Translations under genes and position numbers: made by a program | Notes under the pieces: model-generated | Database searches by the model: none | Seen by the model: the letters and a program-made list of their open reading frames with translations, nothing else | What the model was told of the DNA's origin: nothing | In this document: piece by piece, positions 51,714 through 61,245 of the stretch | Position numbering within the stretch: position 1 is the first letter of the stretch | How the letters are laid out: every line of letters begins with the position of its first letter | Assembly (NCBI RefSeq): GCF_002836975.1 | Contig: NZ_NIJK01000007.1 | Span: 31,328 to 95,327 of the forward strand | DNA: 64,000 nt | Direction of reading: 5' to 3' | DNA from: Shewanella indica | GTDB lineage: Bacteria > Pseudomonadota > Gammaproteobacteria > Enterobacterales > Shewanellaceae

Positions 51714-52952
51714 GTGACTAAACGTCGAGTTGTTATCACTGGCCTGGGTCTGGTGACCCCGGTCGGCAACACAGTGGACAGCACCTGGCAAGCCTTGCTG
51801 GCAGGTCAGAGCGGTATCGCGCCTATCACCAAGTTTGATGCCAGCGAATTCAGCACCCGTTTTTCAGGCTCAGTCAAAGATTTTGACGTAGAGCAGTATC
51901 TGTCCCGTAAAGACGCCCGCAAGATGGACCTCTTTATTCAGTATGGTATGGCTGCCGGCATTCAGGCCATGCGTGACTCCGGATTGGAGATGGATAAAGA
52001 AGATCCCAGTCGAGTCGGAACCGCTATCGGCGCCGGTATGGGGGGGATGTGGTTGATTGAACAAAACCACAGCGCCTTGATGGCCGGTGGCCCACGTAAA
52101 ATTTCCCCCTTCTTTGTGCCCAGCACCATTATCAATATGATTGCCGGTCATTTGTCGATCATGTACGGCATGACTGGCCCTAACTTTGCGGTGACAACCG
52201 CCTGTACCACTGGGGTGCACAACATAGGTTTCGCAGCCCGAACCATAGCTTATGGCGATGCCGATGTGATGGTGGCCGGTGGCGCGGAAGATGTCACTTG
52301 TCCTCTGGGCGTCGGTGGCTTTGCCGCGGCCAAGGCCTTGTCTACCCGTAATGATGACCCTCAGGCGGCTAGTCGCCCATGGGATAAAGACAGAGACGGC
52401 TTTGTTATCGGTGACGGCGCCGGGGTGTTAGTCCTGGAAGAGTATGAGCGCGCCAAGGCTCGCGGTGCCAAGATTTATGCCGAGCTGGTTGGTTTTGGTA
52501 TGAGCGGCGATGCATTCCATATGACCTCGCCGCCAGCCGATGGTGCCGGCGCTGCGTCTGCCATGAAAAATGCGCTGAGAGATGCAAACCTGGCCCCCGA
52601 AAGCATAGGTTATATCAATGCTCACGGTACTTCTACGCCGGCAGGCGATAAGGCCGAAGCGGCGGCAGTGAAGTCTATCTTTGGCGATCATGCCTACAAG
52701 CTGATGGTGAGCTCCACCAAATCAATGACGGGGCATTTGCTCGGTGCTGCCGGGGCAGTGGAAACCATTTTCTCCGCGTTGGCTCTTAAAGATCAGGTGG
52801 TTCCGCCTACCATCAACTTGGACAACCCGGACCAAGGTTGCGATCTGGACTTTGTTGCCCATACCGCGCGTCAGGCCAAAGTGGAGCATGTGCTATGTAA
52901 CTCTTTTGGGTTCGGTGGCACCAATGGCTCCTTGCTATTGAAGCGAGTTTAA
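51714..52952 (+). CDS. fabF: 3-oxoacyl-ACP synthase II
   Basis: 412 residues, the elongation condensing enzyme. The catalytic set is Cys164 ([10 protein letters not shown]), His near 304 ([11 protein letters not shown]) and His near 341 ([11 protein letters not shown]). The start was set at GTG 51714: TAAGG lies eight bases upstream, and [12 protein letters not shown] aligns with E. coli MSKRRVVVTGLG. An in-frame GTG at 51705 overlaps that site and was rejected. It has its own leader after the acpP terminator. Confidence 0.96.
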   Translation: MTKRRVVITGLGLVTPVGNTVDSTWQALLAGQSGIAPITKFDASEFSTRFSGSVKDFDVEQYLSRKDARKMDLFIQYGMAAGIQAMRDSGLEMDKEDPSRVGTAIGAGMGGMWLIEQNHSALMAGGPRKISPFFVPSTIINMIAGHLSIMYGMTGPNFAVTTACTTGVHNIGFAARTIAYGDADVMVAGGAEDVTCPLGVGGFAAAKALSTRNDDPQAASRPWDKDRDGFVIGDGAGVLVLEEYERAKARGAKIYAELVGFGMSGDAFHMTSPPADGAGAASAMKNALRDANLAPESIGYINAHGTSTPAGDKAEAAAVKSIFGDHAYKLMVSSTKSMTGHLLGAAGAVETIFSALALKDQVVPPTINLDNPDQGCDLDFVAHTARQAKVEHVLCNSFGFGGTNGSLLLKRV

Positions 52953-52965
52953 GGTTACCACTTGT

Positions 52966-52990
52966 AAAAGCGCCTGATGGCGCTTTTTTT
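52966..52990 (+). terminator. Terminator of fabF
   Basis: AAAGCGCC (52967–52974) and GGCGCTTT (52979–52986) with a TGAT loop and a run of seven T. Confidence 0.9.
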
Positions 52991-53110
52991 ATCTTTAAAA
53001 TCAGTTAGTCATATTTTAAAGCTAAATCCAGAATTAACCTTTGTTCATCTCTATTGGCATTCTTTGAATATAGCGCCAGAATCCCGCCAAATAATTCTGG
53101 AGTTTTCATT

Positions 53111-53479
53111 ATGCTCAATCCTGCAATGTTTCCTGTTATGGCCATGCTTGGGGCGATTGCTGCCAATTTGACCGAGTTGGTACGGGGTGAAAACAGTCGG
53201 TGGCAACCAGCGATGGAGATTGGTGTTCGCACTTTTAGTTTGGCCATAGCCGCCTATACCGTGCTTTGGTTTGCCTTACTGACAGCGGCGGTTTATGCCG
53301 GTGGCGATGTCGATGTGATGGCCGGGGTAGAGGTGCTGGGCACCTTCCTGGTGGGGATGGGAATTTACTCACTGTTTCATTTGTCCCGTTTTATCAGCAG
53401 CAAATTGCAGCTTTGGATCTATCGGCTGGCTTTACCTCTGGTGATTGGCGGAAGTTTCCTGGTATCTAAGTTTGGGTGA
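53111..53479 (+). CDS. Small membrane protein, unknown
   Basis: 122 residues with three or four hydrophobic segments: residues ~5–20 (MFPVMAMLGAIAANLTEL), then LAIAAYTVLWFALLTAAVYA, GVEVLGTFLVGMGIYSLFHL and a C-terminal YRLALPLVIGGSFLVS. I recognise no family. The start was set at ATG 53111 (MLNPAMFPVM), with CTGGAG nine bases upstream. It is monocistronic, between the fabF terminator and the thioesterase gene 70 bp later. Confidence 0.65.
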   Translation: MLNPAMFPVMAMLGAIAANLTELVRGENSRWQPAMEIGVRTFSLAIAAYTVLWFALLTAAVYAGGDVDVMAGVEVLGTFLVGMGIYSLFHLSRFISSKLQLWIYRLALPLVIGGSFLVSKFG

Positions 53480-53549
53480 TCGCGAAATTTTCGCGTACAC
53501 TCTCAGCCAAGTGCGGTCAGCAGACCGCCAAGCCTGATGAGAGGATCCC

Positions 53550-54029
53550 ATGGCAGGAACAGAGAGACAGATAACCCTGAGGTTTTTGGCCGAGCCCGCA
53601 GACGTCAACTTTGGCGGCAAGGTACATGGCGGCGCCGTAATGAAGTGGATTGACTTGGCTGCCTATGCCTGTGCGGCCGGTTGGAGTGGTAAATACTGCA
53701 TCACGGTTTACGCCGGGGGGATCAGGTTTGTCAAACCCATACATGTGGGCAATATAGTGGAGGTGAGCGCCAAGGTGATCTATACCGGCAGTACCTCCAT
53801 GCATATAGGTTTGGATGTCAGAGCCGGCGATCCCAAGGATTCAGAACGTCAGTTGACCACTCACTGTATTGTCATCATGGTGGCGGTAGACGATGAAGGT
53901 AAACCAACGCCTGTGCCTGAATGGCAGCCGACATCGGCAAGAGACATAGAGCTTAGGGACTCGGCAATCAAGTTGATGGAGATGCGCAAGAAAATCGGTG
54001 CGGAAATGGAAGCGCATGTTCATCCTTGA
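53550..54029 (+). CDS. Hot-dog acyl-CoA thioesterase (YciA/BFIT-like)
   Basis: 159 residues, one hot-dog domain. The family core NFGGKVHGGAVMKWIDLAAY is present, with the expected acidic residue in the central helix. It hydrolyses acyl-CoA esters; chain preference is unknown. GAGAGGA lies before the ATG. The C-terminal ~35 residues form a charged helix (ELRDSAIKLMEMRKKIGAEM). Confidence 0.88.
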   Translation: MAGTERQITLRFLAEPADVNFGGKVHGGAVMKWIDLAAYACAAGWSGKYCITVYAGGIRFVKPIHVGNIVEVSAKVIYTGSTSMHIGLDVRAGDPKDSERQLTTHCIVIMVAVDDEGKPTPVPEWQPTSARDIELRDSAIKLMEMRKKIGAEMEAHVHP

Positions 54030-54039
54030 GTGATGATTT

Positions 54040-54065
54040 CAAGAGCCACATTCGTGGCTCTTTTC
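54040..54065 (+). terminator. Terminator of the thioesterase gene
   Basis: AAGAGCCAC (54041–54049) and GTGGCTCTT (54054–54062) with an ATTC loop and T-run. Confidence 0.88.
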
Positions 54066-54239
54066 TGTATGCGGGATGCTGAGTTTGCCCGTATCAACTT
54101 CTCCTTTATGCTGCCTCATGGCAAAATGCGGCTTAAACATCGGCTTGAATTGTCACTCTTGGCTTTACGCCAAAGGCTTTGCAGCATGGTCGGCAATTGG
54201 GCCAATCTGTTCCCGCGCATAAATAATCAAGGAAATATC

Positions 54240-55118
54240 ATGGCGAATGTCGCATTTCTCGGTCTAGGTGTTATGGGATATCCCATGGCTGGGCATCTAC
54301 AAAAACAGGGGCACCAGGTCACTGTTTATAACCGTACTTTCTCCAAGGCTGAAGCCTGGGCGGCAGAGTTTGGCGGGCGCTGCTGCGCGACTCCGGCCCA
54401 AGCCGCCGAGGGACAGGATATTGTTTTTGCCTGTGTCGGTAATGATGATGACTTACGCCAGGTCGTACTGGGTGAAGAGGGCGCTGTGCATGGTATGGCT
54501 GTGGGCAGTATCTTTGTCGATCACACCACTGCCTCATGCGATGTGGCGCGGGAGTTGGCCGCATTGCTGGCCGAGAAGGACATCGCTTTTATGGACGCGC
54601 CGGTTTCCGGCGGTCAGGCTGGTGCCGAGAATGGAGTGTTGACCATTATGGCCGGCGGCTCTGAGGCGGTATTTGCGCGGGTAAAACCTGTGATGGCTGC
54701 CTATGCCCGCTGCGCCGAACTATTGGGAGATGTTGGCGCTGGGCAGTTGACCAAGATGGTCAATCAAATCTGCATCGCCGGGGTGGTACAAGGTTTGGCT
54801 GAAGCCATGCATTTTGCCAAGAGCGCCGGGCTAGATGGCGAGAAGGTAGTTGAGGTGATCAGCAAAGGCGCGGCCCAGAGCTGGCAAATGGAAAATCGTC
54901 ACAAGACCATGCTGAAGGGTGAGTATGATTTTGGATTTGCGGTGGACTGGATGCGCAAAGACTTAGGCATCGCCCTCAATGAAGCTAGACGCAATGGCTC
55001 ACATCTGCCGCTGACCGCCATGGTCGATCAATTTTACGGTGAAGTACAGGCCATGGGCGGTAACCGCTGGGATACTTCCAGTCTGATGGCTCGTCAGGAA
55101 AAGTGTCGCAACAAGTAA
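54240..55118 (+). CDS. NAD(P)-dependent beta-hydroxyacid dehydrogenase (3-hydroxyisobutyrate / GLYR family)
   Basis: 292 residues. The Rossmann start FLGLGVMGYPMAGHLQKQG is followed by the substrate-binding motif DAPVSGGQAGAENGVLTIMA and catalytic Lys in GQLTKMVNQICIAGVV. The family reduces or oxidises small 3-hydroxy acids, for example 3-hydroxyisobutyrate, tartronate semialdehyde or succinic semialdehyde; I cannot choose. The start was set at ATG 54240 (MANVAFLGLG), with AAGGAA six bases upstream. No pathway genes are adjacent. Confidence 0.88.
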   Translation: MANVAFLGLGVMGYPMAGHLQKQGHQVTVYNRTFSKAEAWAAEFGGRCCATPAQAAEGQDIVFACVGNDDDLRQVVLGEEGAVHGMAVGSIFVDHTTASCDVARELAALLAEKDIAFMDAPVSGGQAGAENGVLTIMAGGSEAVFARVKPVMAAYARCAELLGDVGAGQLTKMVNQICIAGVVQGLAEAMHFAKSAGLDGEKVVEVISKGAAQSWQMENRHKTMLKGEYDFGFAVDWMRKDLGIALNEARRNGSHLPLTAMVDQFYGEVQAMGGNRWDTSSLMARQEKCRNK

Positions 55119-55153
55119 TCCCCTGATAAGAAAGTCTGAGCTCAGATCCGGGT

Positions 55154-55174
55154 AAAAAGGCGCGCGTGCGCGCC
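55154..55174 (-). terminator. Terminator of the DUF748 gene
   Basis: GGCGCGCG…CGCGCC is self-complementary, and on the minus strand it is followed by TTTTT, 25 bases past the stop. Confidence 0.75.
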
Positions 55175-55198
55175 TGGTTCCGGGGTTATCGCTATTGG

Positions 55199-58100
55199 TT
55201 AATCGGCATTCAGCGACAAAATTGCCTGAGAAGCATCCTGTTTCATCTCTGTCTTGCTGTCCAGCAGGAAGACTCTTTCGGGGGCAACGGCAGCACTGTC
55301 TACCAGGAAGGCCTTGATGGCCTGGGCCCTGGCCTGAGCCAGATTGGCCAGCTCATTATTGCTTATCTCTTGGGCGCTGAGCAGTTGGTTGTAAAGGCCC
55401 ATATGCCATACAGTCAGCAGAGCGTCTTCATCGACTGTTTCACTGCCGGCTTTTTCGGCAAGCTTTTGCTTCACTTTGTCTTTTTCCGCATCGGCATCCT
55501 GTTTGAGCTGCTGCTCAAAAAGCGCTACCAGGGTATCAGCAAGCTTACCTTTGGTAGGGAAGCGACTGGCGCTCAGCTCGTCCGGCAGGGCCGCAAGCTT
55601 GCTGGCCTTGAGCAGTTGCTGCTGCAGTTTTTGTTCTGCCAGCGCCTCACTGTCTTCCCGCAATGCTACGCCGCCTTCAATGCTCAATTGTAGCTTGGGT
55701 CGGTCATCCAGCGCCTTGGCCAGCTTGCTCAGCTTATCTTCGGCGTCAGCGTCCAGCGTGGCTATACCGGGTTGGAAAGCGACCAGATTCAGCTCTTCAT
55801 CGCTGCCAACCAGACCGGCCAGCAAAGAGAAGGGGGCGGTGACCGCCTTGGTGATGACGTTGGTGATGGCGGTCATCACTATGCTGCCGAAGCTGAAACT
55901 TGGACTGTCGAGATCTCCTGAAACCTGTAAGCCAAGATCTATTACCCCATGTCTGTCTTGCAAAAGGGCGATAGCCAAGGTAATCGGCAAACTGGTGGCC
56001 AGATCGGAATCACTGGGTTTACCCAGCTTGAGCTGATCTATCACCAGATGATTGTCTCCCTTCAGCTGGTTGTCTTCCAATTGATAGTTGAGCGCCAAAG
56101 ACAGCTGGCCCTTGTCTATGTAGTAACCGGCATAGGTGCCCGAATAGGGATTCACCGAGGTCAACTCGACACTCTTGAATACTAAATCCAGATCCAGATA
56201 GGGTTTTTCCAGCAGCGGATTCACTTCACCTCTAAGGGTGACTGGAGCATACTTGTCTATCTTGCCCTTGATATCGACACTGGCCTTGGTTCCCGGGGTG
56301 GAGGATAGGTGGCTTATCTTGCCTTCCAGCCCTTCGATACCGGAAGCAAAGTTAGGGGTGAGGGAGTTATCGGCAAAATAGGCCGAGCCGCTTTTGATGG
56401 CAATGCTGCCGATATCCAGTTTAAATGCCTTATCTGCAGCAGTCTTGGCGGTGTTTTTTTCCTTGGCGGCGGTTTGCTGCGGCGCTTCGTTTGCCTGGCT
56501 TTGTTTTGTCTGCGACTGAGCCGCTGAGTTATCACCAAGTGGTTCGGCGCGGATCAGCTCGCCGATATTAGTGCGCTGATCTTCGGTGATCATCACCTTG
56601 GCGTATGGCTGTTCCAGCAATATATTGCTGATTTTCAGGCTGTTTGCTTCGGAATCAAAGTTCATCGCATCTATCGTCATATTCTGCCATTTCAGCAGAG
56701 GCTCAAATGCCAATCCATCCTTGATAAGCAGTTTGCCAATTGCGGCTTGTCCTTGAAAATGGGCCTTACCCTCGGCGTTGGCAGTGAACTTGCCCTGAGT
56801 GCTCAACTTGCCGCTTTCAAGTTGCATATTGAGGTAGGGCGCCAGATAGGGCTGGAACTGTTGCAGCTCCAACTCGGTCAGCCTCAGCTCGGCATTGACA
56901 GTACGTGCCTTGGCATCTATTGCGCCGGTGGAGCTGAACTGGCCCTGGCTGGTCTCTGGCTGTTTTTGGGCATCAGAACTCAGTGCCAGTTGCACCTGGT
57001 AGTCTATGTTTCCTTCGAGATCGGAACGCACAGGACCTGTGGTGATATCCAAAGGGTAAACACGCCAGTGGACACCATTGCTTTGCTGCTGCTCAAACAG
57101 ATTGAGATCTGTATCCTTGAGACTGATTTTGCCAATACTCAGTAGCCATTGTTTGTCTTGCTCCAGAGTTTTGTTTGGCTCTTTGGCTGTATGCGCTGTG
57201 GCCTTATCTTGCGCTGTGGCCTTATCTTGCGCTGTGGCCTTATCTTGCACTGTGGCTTTTTCTTGCGCTGTGGCTTTTTCTTGCGCTGTGGCCTTATTTA
57301 GTGCCTCGGTTTCAGTTGCCGTCTCTGGTTGGGCTAGTGCTGGTTCCACTTGCGCATTGGCCGCTATGTCATTCGGCTTGGCATGTGTGGCAGGCAGGGC
57401 GGGCATAAAGAGCTGTTGTAGATCCAGGCCTTGCTTATCCAGGCGGGCATAGGCCCACAGGCCTTGCAGCGCCAGTTCGTCGACATTAACACTCTGGTTG
57501 TCGCCGTCCACCCGAATGTTATCCAGTGCCAACAGTGGCAGCTTGACTCTGGCTTGCTGTTGGTCGGAGAACAGCAGGTTTTCCAGAATAAACCTGCCCT
57601 TGTGGGTACTGTAATGCAGTTGGTCTTGTTGCTGTTTCAACTGGTACTGGCTTTGGAAGCTGAGTTCACCGTCACTGAGTTTGGCGGCAATAAGCCCATC
57701 GGCAAACGGCCAGAAGGGCAGCAGGGAAATTTTGGCCAGTTGCAGCTCGCCGGTGATTTCGAGAGGCTGCAGCTGAAACTGGCCTTGAGTCTGCAATTGT
57801 CCGTTATCGCTGCCGGTCAAGGACAGGGCATAGCGGTTGGCATCTTTCGCCAGTACCGGTTTGTTCTCGTCTTCCGGCAGGCTGAGGCTATAGGCCTTGG
57901 TATCCAAAGCTTGCAGGCTGAAATTAAGCTTGTCGTAACTGAGCTCTGTATTGGCGATCTTATCCATATAAGCGAACTTACCCTCTGTCACCCGGATATC
58001 CCGGGCAATGACTCTGGGCAGTTCAGAGGCGTCTTCTGTAGCCTCGGCTTGCGGTGTTTGCTTGGCTTCAAGGTGGGCGAGTATATCGCTGAAGTTGAAT

Positions 58101-58507
58101 TGAGCTTGGCCATTCTTTGACGCAAGCCTTTGCAGCTTCACTTGTGGATAAGCGAGGTGGATGTGATCTATGGCTATGGCCCCTTGGGTCAGCGAGCGCC
58201 AAAATGCCAGCTCCAACTCAAGCTGCGTGAAAGACATAAATACTTGCTGTGGGTCGCTCTCCTGCAGGGCGAAATTATCCAGGCGGACTCTGAGAAGGAA
58301 AGGGTTGATGCTGATATCGCCCAGGCTGGCCTGACGGCCGAGCAGCTGTTGCAATTGCTTTGGGGTTTGCGACTTTATTACCCAGGGAGCAAGCCCACCA
58401 AGCAGCAGAGCGTAGAGGCTATACCCGAGGAGCAGATAGACGCTTGTCTTGATGGCGAGTGGTGCCCGGCGAAAGCGGGAAAAGAGCTGAGTCAGCACAT
58501 TGGGCAT
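55199..58507 (-). CDS. Large DUF748 (AsmA-like) envelope protein
   Basis: 1102 residues. It has one N-terminal membrane helix (~19–42; IKTSVYLLLGYSLYALLLGG), then long stretches of alternating polar and hydrophobic beta strands of the AsmA/DUF748 kind, ending in a Lys/Glu/Ala-rich C-terminal domain (~930–1100) with an OmpA-like look (LSKLAKALDDRPKLQLSIEG). Such proteins span the periplasm and are thought to move lipids or keep the envelope. A low-complexity insert (~405–455) consists of KATAQE/KATAQD hexapeptides. It is monocistronic. Confidence 0.82.
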   Translation of the reverse strand: MPNVLTQLFSRFRRAPLAIKTSVYLLLGYSLYALLLGGLAPWVIKSQTPKQLQQLLGRQASLGDISINPFLLRVRLDNFALQESDPQQVFMSFTQLELELAFWRSLTQGAIAIDHIHLAYPQVKLQRLASKNGQAQFNFSDILAHLEAKQTPQAEATEDASELPRVIARDIRVTEGKFAYMDKIANTELSYDKLNFSLQALDTKAYSLSLPEDENKPVLAKDANRYALSLTGSDNGQLQTQGQFQLQPLEITGELQLAKISLLPFWPFADGLIAAKLSDGELSFQSQYQLKQQQDQLHYSTHKGRFILENLLFSDQQQARVKLPLLALDNIRVDGDNQSVNVDELALQGLWAYARLDKQGLDLQQLFMPALPATHAKPNDIAANAQVEPALAQPETATETEALNKATAQEKATAQEKATVQDKATAQDKATAQDKATAHTAKEPNKTLEQDKQWLLSIGKISLKDTDLNLFEQQQSNGVHWRVYPLDITTGPVRSDLEGNIDYQVQLALSSDAQKQPETSQGQFSSTGAIDAKARTVNAELRLTELELQQFQPYLAPYLNMQLESGKLSTQGKFTANAEGKAHFQGQAAIGKLLIKDGLAFEPLLKWQNMTIDAMNFDSEANSLKISNILLEQPYAKVMITEDQRTNIGELIRAEPLGDNSAAQSQTKQSQANEAPQQTAAKEKNTAKTAADKAFKLDIGSIAIKSGSAYFADNSLTPNFASGIEGLEGKISHLSSTPGTKASVDIKGKIDKYAPVTLRGEVNPLLEKPYLDLDLVFKSVELTSVNPYSGTYAGYYIDKGQLSLALNYQLEDNQLKGDNHLVIDQLKLGKPSDSDLATSLPITLAIALLQDRHGVIDLGLQVSGDLDSPSFSFGSIVMTAITNVITKAVTAPFSLLAGLVGSDEELNLVAFQPGIATLDADAEDKLSKLAKALDDRPKLQLSIEGGVALREDSEALAEQKLQQQLLKASKLAALPDELSASRFPTKGKLADTLVALFEQQLKQDADAEKDKVKQKLAEKAGSETVDEDALLTVWHMGLYNQLLSAQEISNNELANLAQARAQAIKAFLVDSAAVAPERVFLLDSKTEMKQDASQAILSLNAD
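57193..57300 (-). repeat. Six 18-bp tandem repeats inside the DUF748 gene
   Basis: On the plus strand three exact units of GCGCTGTGGCCTTATCTT (57193–57246) are followed by three variants. Each adds six residues (KATAQD/E); copy changes keep the frame. Confidence 0.93.
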
Positions 58508-58786
58508 AACGGTGTGAGATCCCTTGAAGCAGGTTTACAGCAAAAAGTTGGCGTTATTCTAACGCGTATTCGGCATGCTTTGTAAGTCACTTCTGAACCT
58601 ATAATCTCTGTTATCCTGCCTGATACATGCATGATACAAAAAGAAAACATTGCTAATTAAAGCTGCAATAATCAAGAATTTTTCGCTGAACATTTCATTC
58701 GTAAAAGGACGATATTCAAGTTTGGAAATATTCGGGATGTTGCGGGTCAACATCGTAAACCCCAAACCATAGCTGCTGTTCGTTAC
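58508..58786. other. Intergenic region, no supported gene
   Basis: 279 bp between the DUF748 and VOC genes, AT-rich in the middle. A short open stretch on the minus strand (58559–58765) has neither a ribosome site nor similarity, so it is not called. Confidence 0.5.
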
Positions 58787-59173
58787 CTATCCTTTGGTGC
58801 TGTTGTAAGTGATGGCAGCGATAATGGCGCCGCAGGGATCCTTGATCCAGCAAAATCGGCCTACTTGGGGAATATCTTCCGGACCATAAAGAATATCGCC
58901 TCCTAACTCTTTGGCCTTGATGGCGACGGCGTCGACATCTTTCACGGTAATATAGCCGGTCCAGTTGCTTGGCATGGCCGGCGCCGGGCTGTCAGTGATG
59001 CCACCTATGCTGATGCCGTCATTTTCTATAATGTGGTAGGGGCCTTGTGGTAACTGCATTTTTTTGAAACTCCATCCAAAAATCTCACCGTAAAATCGCA
59101 TCGCCTGTTCGGAGTCACTGGCGGTCAGCTCGTGCCAGCTTAAGGCTCCATGGGTGGTAAAAGGGGAGTTCAT
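58787..59173 (-). CDS. VOC (glyoxalase/bleomycin-resistance fold) protein
   Basis: 128 residues, two beta-alpha-beta-beta-beta repeats. ALSWHELTASDSEQAMRFYG with the metal-type His near residue 14 opens the first; the second contains VKDVDAVAIKAKELGG and FCWIKDPCGAIIAAI. The family includes glyoxalase-like and antibiotic-binding proteins; the function is unknown. An AGGAGA site precedes the ATG. The gene stands alone. Confidence 0.85.
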   Translation of the reverse strand: MNSPFTTHGALSWHELTASDSEQAMRFYGEIFGWSFKKMQLPQGPYHIIENDGISIGGITDSPAPAMPSNWTGYITVKDVDAVAIKAKELGGDILYGPEDIPQVGRFCWIKDPCGAIIAAITYNSTKG

Positions 59174-59731
59174 CGATAGGTTCTCCTGAAGCAGAGAGGC
59201 TGAAATCGCGCTTTTTTAGCGATTAAACCTAGTTTATCAAACCTGTGGTGAGTTCAGTTTTGAGTGTAGCCGAATCAACCGTATTTTGTGGTTTTCTTCG
59301 ATATGACGCCGTAAATGTATTAGGCATCAATGCCTTTAAAGTGAGTAACAGTGGTTGTGATACAAGTCCTGAAAGCAGATTTGAATATGATGCTCCTCAG
59401 CCTGGGGTTATTTTGAGACTGGTTTGCACCTTTCTTAACCATTTAATAGCGGATAGCTTTCTTGCCTTTGTGAGCATCAATAGCGCCTTGCTCATCAAAT
59501 AACAGGATTCTTTCTGGTGTCGGTTGGGATAACTAGCGTTTTTGCTGCGCATCTACGCTGGCGGATTCCTGCGCCATTATTCAAAGGCTGATTTAGGCTG
59601 TTCCGGGCAAAGGATTGCAACGTTCAGCGCTATAAATAGGGCCGTTTAGTCAGACAAAGTCAGTTATCAATAGGTATTAAGTGGACACTTAGGTATTCTA
59701 TTATTAACTTTTAAGTTGACTTGGTGGCGTT
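59174..59731. other. Gene-poor 558-bp region
   Basis: An open stretch of 85 codons (59245–59502, plus) has no ribosome site, no recognisable domain and unusual Cys/Ser composition, so it is not called as a gene. The right end (59690–59731) is AT-rich and presumably holds the promoter of the AbiEi-like gene. The block GTGGACACTTAG at 59682–59693 resembles the IS3-type end at 3009 but no other IS sequence is present. Confidence 0.45.
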
Positions 59732-60256
59732 ATGGATATCAGTACAGCTTTGCAACGGCTACATCGTTTTGACCTTCAAGGTATCTATGTTTACACCAAA
59801 GGGAATCTCAGGCGGGTGTTTTTCGATGATACCCAGGAAGCATTCAAACAAAGCCTGTCGAGGTTGATAAAGCAGGGGATCCTGGAAAGACCTTGCCGCG
59901 GTGTATACCTGTTTGCGCTGAGTCGACGAGATAGTTATGCGGTGGAGCATATCGCCTGTGCACTGCGGCGCGGTGAGTATAACTATGTTTCGCTGGAATC
60001 GGCTTTGTCTGAATACGGGGTGATTTCGCAGATCCCCATCAGCTATATTACTGTGATGACTACGGGGCGAAAGGGTATCTTCAAGACTCCTTATGGCACT
60101 ATCGAATTTACCCATACCAAGCGCGATGACATGGATATTTTGTACAATACCATCAAAGTTCAGCAAAGGCCGCTGCGTATGGCTACACAAGCAACTGCCC
60201 TGAGAGATCTGAAACGAGTTGGCCGAAACTTACATATGTTGATAGATGAGGATTGA
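59732..60256 (+). CDS. AbiEi-like antitoxin-family regulator without partner toxin
   Basis: 174 residues. The N-terminal winged-helix-like part (~1–75; SLSRLIKQGILERPCRGVYL) is followed by an AbiEi C-terminal region (YNYVSLESALSEYGVISQIP … TPYGTIEFTHTKRDDMDILY). In complete type IV systems the AbiEi antitoxin binds its own promoter and counters a nucleotidyltransferase toxin, AbiEii. Downstream 60257–60504 has no toxin-like frame; uvrY begins there. It is either an orphan regulator or a domesticated antitoxin. No SD of note; the start is at ATG 59732. Confidence 0.8.
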   Translation: MDISTALQRLHRFDLQGIYVYTKGNLRRVFFDDTQEAFKQSLSRLIKQGILERPCRGVYLFALSRRDSYAVEHIACALRRGEYNYVSLESALSEYGVISQIPISYITVMTTGRKGIFKTPYGTIEFTHTKRDDMDILYNTIKVQQRPLRMATQATALRDLKRVGRNLHMLIDED

Positions 60257-60510
60257 ACTTCATTTGCTTAGCTGGATATGACACTGTTTTGGGTGGTGTT
60301 TCATCGCCTTTGCAAGCAAATTCTTCGGCAACAAAAAACAAGATTGTTGCACACTGACGACAATTGGTACCGATATACGAATGAGTTTCTTTTATAATCA
60401 TAAAGTTAACTTGCGCTTTTCTATTGTTGGCAGATCGGCTAAATTATCCCAAAGGCTTCGAAGAAACAGAGCTACACGATAAGGCCGACAATAATTAAGG
60501 TGGGTTGAAG

Positions 60511-61155
60511 TTGATATCCGTATATTTGGTGGATGACCATGAGTTGGTCAGAACCGGGATCCGCCGGATCCTTGAAGATGAAAAAGGCATTAAAGTTGTA
60601 GGAGAAGCCGGTGATGGTGAAGCTGCTGTGCAGTGGAGCAGGCAGAATGAAGCCGATGTGATTTTGATGGATATGAATATGCCCGGAATAGGGGGGCTTG
60701 AAGCTACCCGGAAAATTCTGCGTTATCAGCCTCATGCCAGAATCATAGTATTGACTATCCACTCAGAGGATCCTTTCCCGACCAAGGTGATGCAAGCCGG
60801 TGCTTCCGGTTATTTGACCAAGGGAGCCAAGCCGCCTGAGGTGATTCAAGCCATTCGGCAAGTTGCTCACGGTCAGCGATATTTGTCACCGGAAATTGCT
60901 CAGCAGATGGCCTTGAGCCAGTTTGATCAGACTGATGAGAACCCCTTCAAGTCGCTGTCAGAGCGGGAACTGCAGATCATGATGATGATCACCAATGGTG
61001 AGAAGGTCAATGATATCTCCGAGCAGTTGAACCTCAGTCCCAAGACGGTTAACAGCTACCGCTATCGCTTGTTCGCCAAACTGGGGATCAGCGGCGATGT
61101 GGAGCTGACCCGATTGGCGATTCGGTATAAAATGCTCGACACCGGGCAGTTCTGA
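60511..61155 (+). CDS. uvrY: Response regulator UvrY/GacA
   Basis: 214 residues. The receiver has DD at 8–9 and phospho-acceptor Asp54 (VILMDMNMPG); the LuxR/FixJ helix-turn-helix (~150–212) is LSERELQIMMMITNGEKVND followed by ISEQLNLSPKTVNSYRYRLF. It is the partner of BarA/GacS and controls csrB-type small RNAs. The start is TTG 60511: AAGGTGG lies seven bases upstream and MISVYLVDDHELV aligns with E. coli MINVLLVDDHELV. The TTG at 60505 is too close to that site. uvrC follows as in E. coli. Confidence 0.94.
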   Translation: MISVYLVDDHELVRTGIRRILEDEKGIKVVGEAGDGEAAVQWSRQNEADVILMDMNMPGIGGLEATRKILRYQPHARIIVLTIHSEDPFPTKVMQAGASGYLTKGAKPPEVIQAIRQVAHGQRYLSPEIAQQMALSQFDQTDENPFKSLSERELQIMMMITNGEKVNDISEQLNLSPKTVNSYRYRLFAKLGISGDVELTRLAIRYKMLDTGQF

Positions 61156-61245
61156 TTTACATAGGGAGCCACGGCTCCCTCTTTCTTTGTTGTTTTCTGT
61201 CCCTGAAATCTTTATCTCTTCAGCCGTTATTTATAGAGTGGGTTC

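Noticed and set aside
58559..58765. 68-codon open stretch on the minus strand
   Set aside because: No ribosome site or signal; likely chance in an AT-rich gap.
59245..59502. 85-codon open stretch on the plus strand
   Set aside because: No ribosome-binding site, no recognisable domain, and composition unlike nearby genes.
59682..59693. GTGGACACTTAG resembling the IS3-type end at 3009–3018
   Set aside because: Only about ten bases match and no transposase sequence, second end or target duplication lies nearby.
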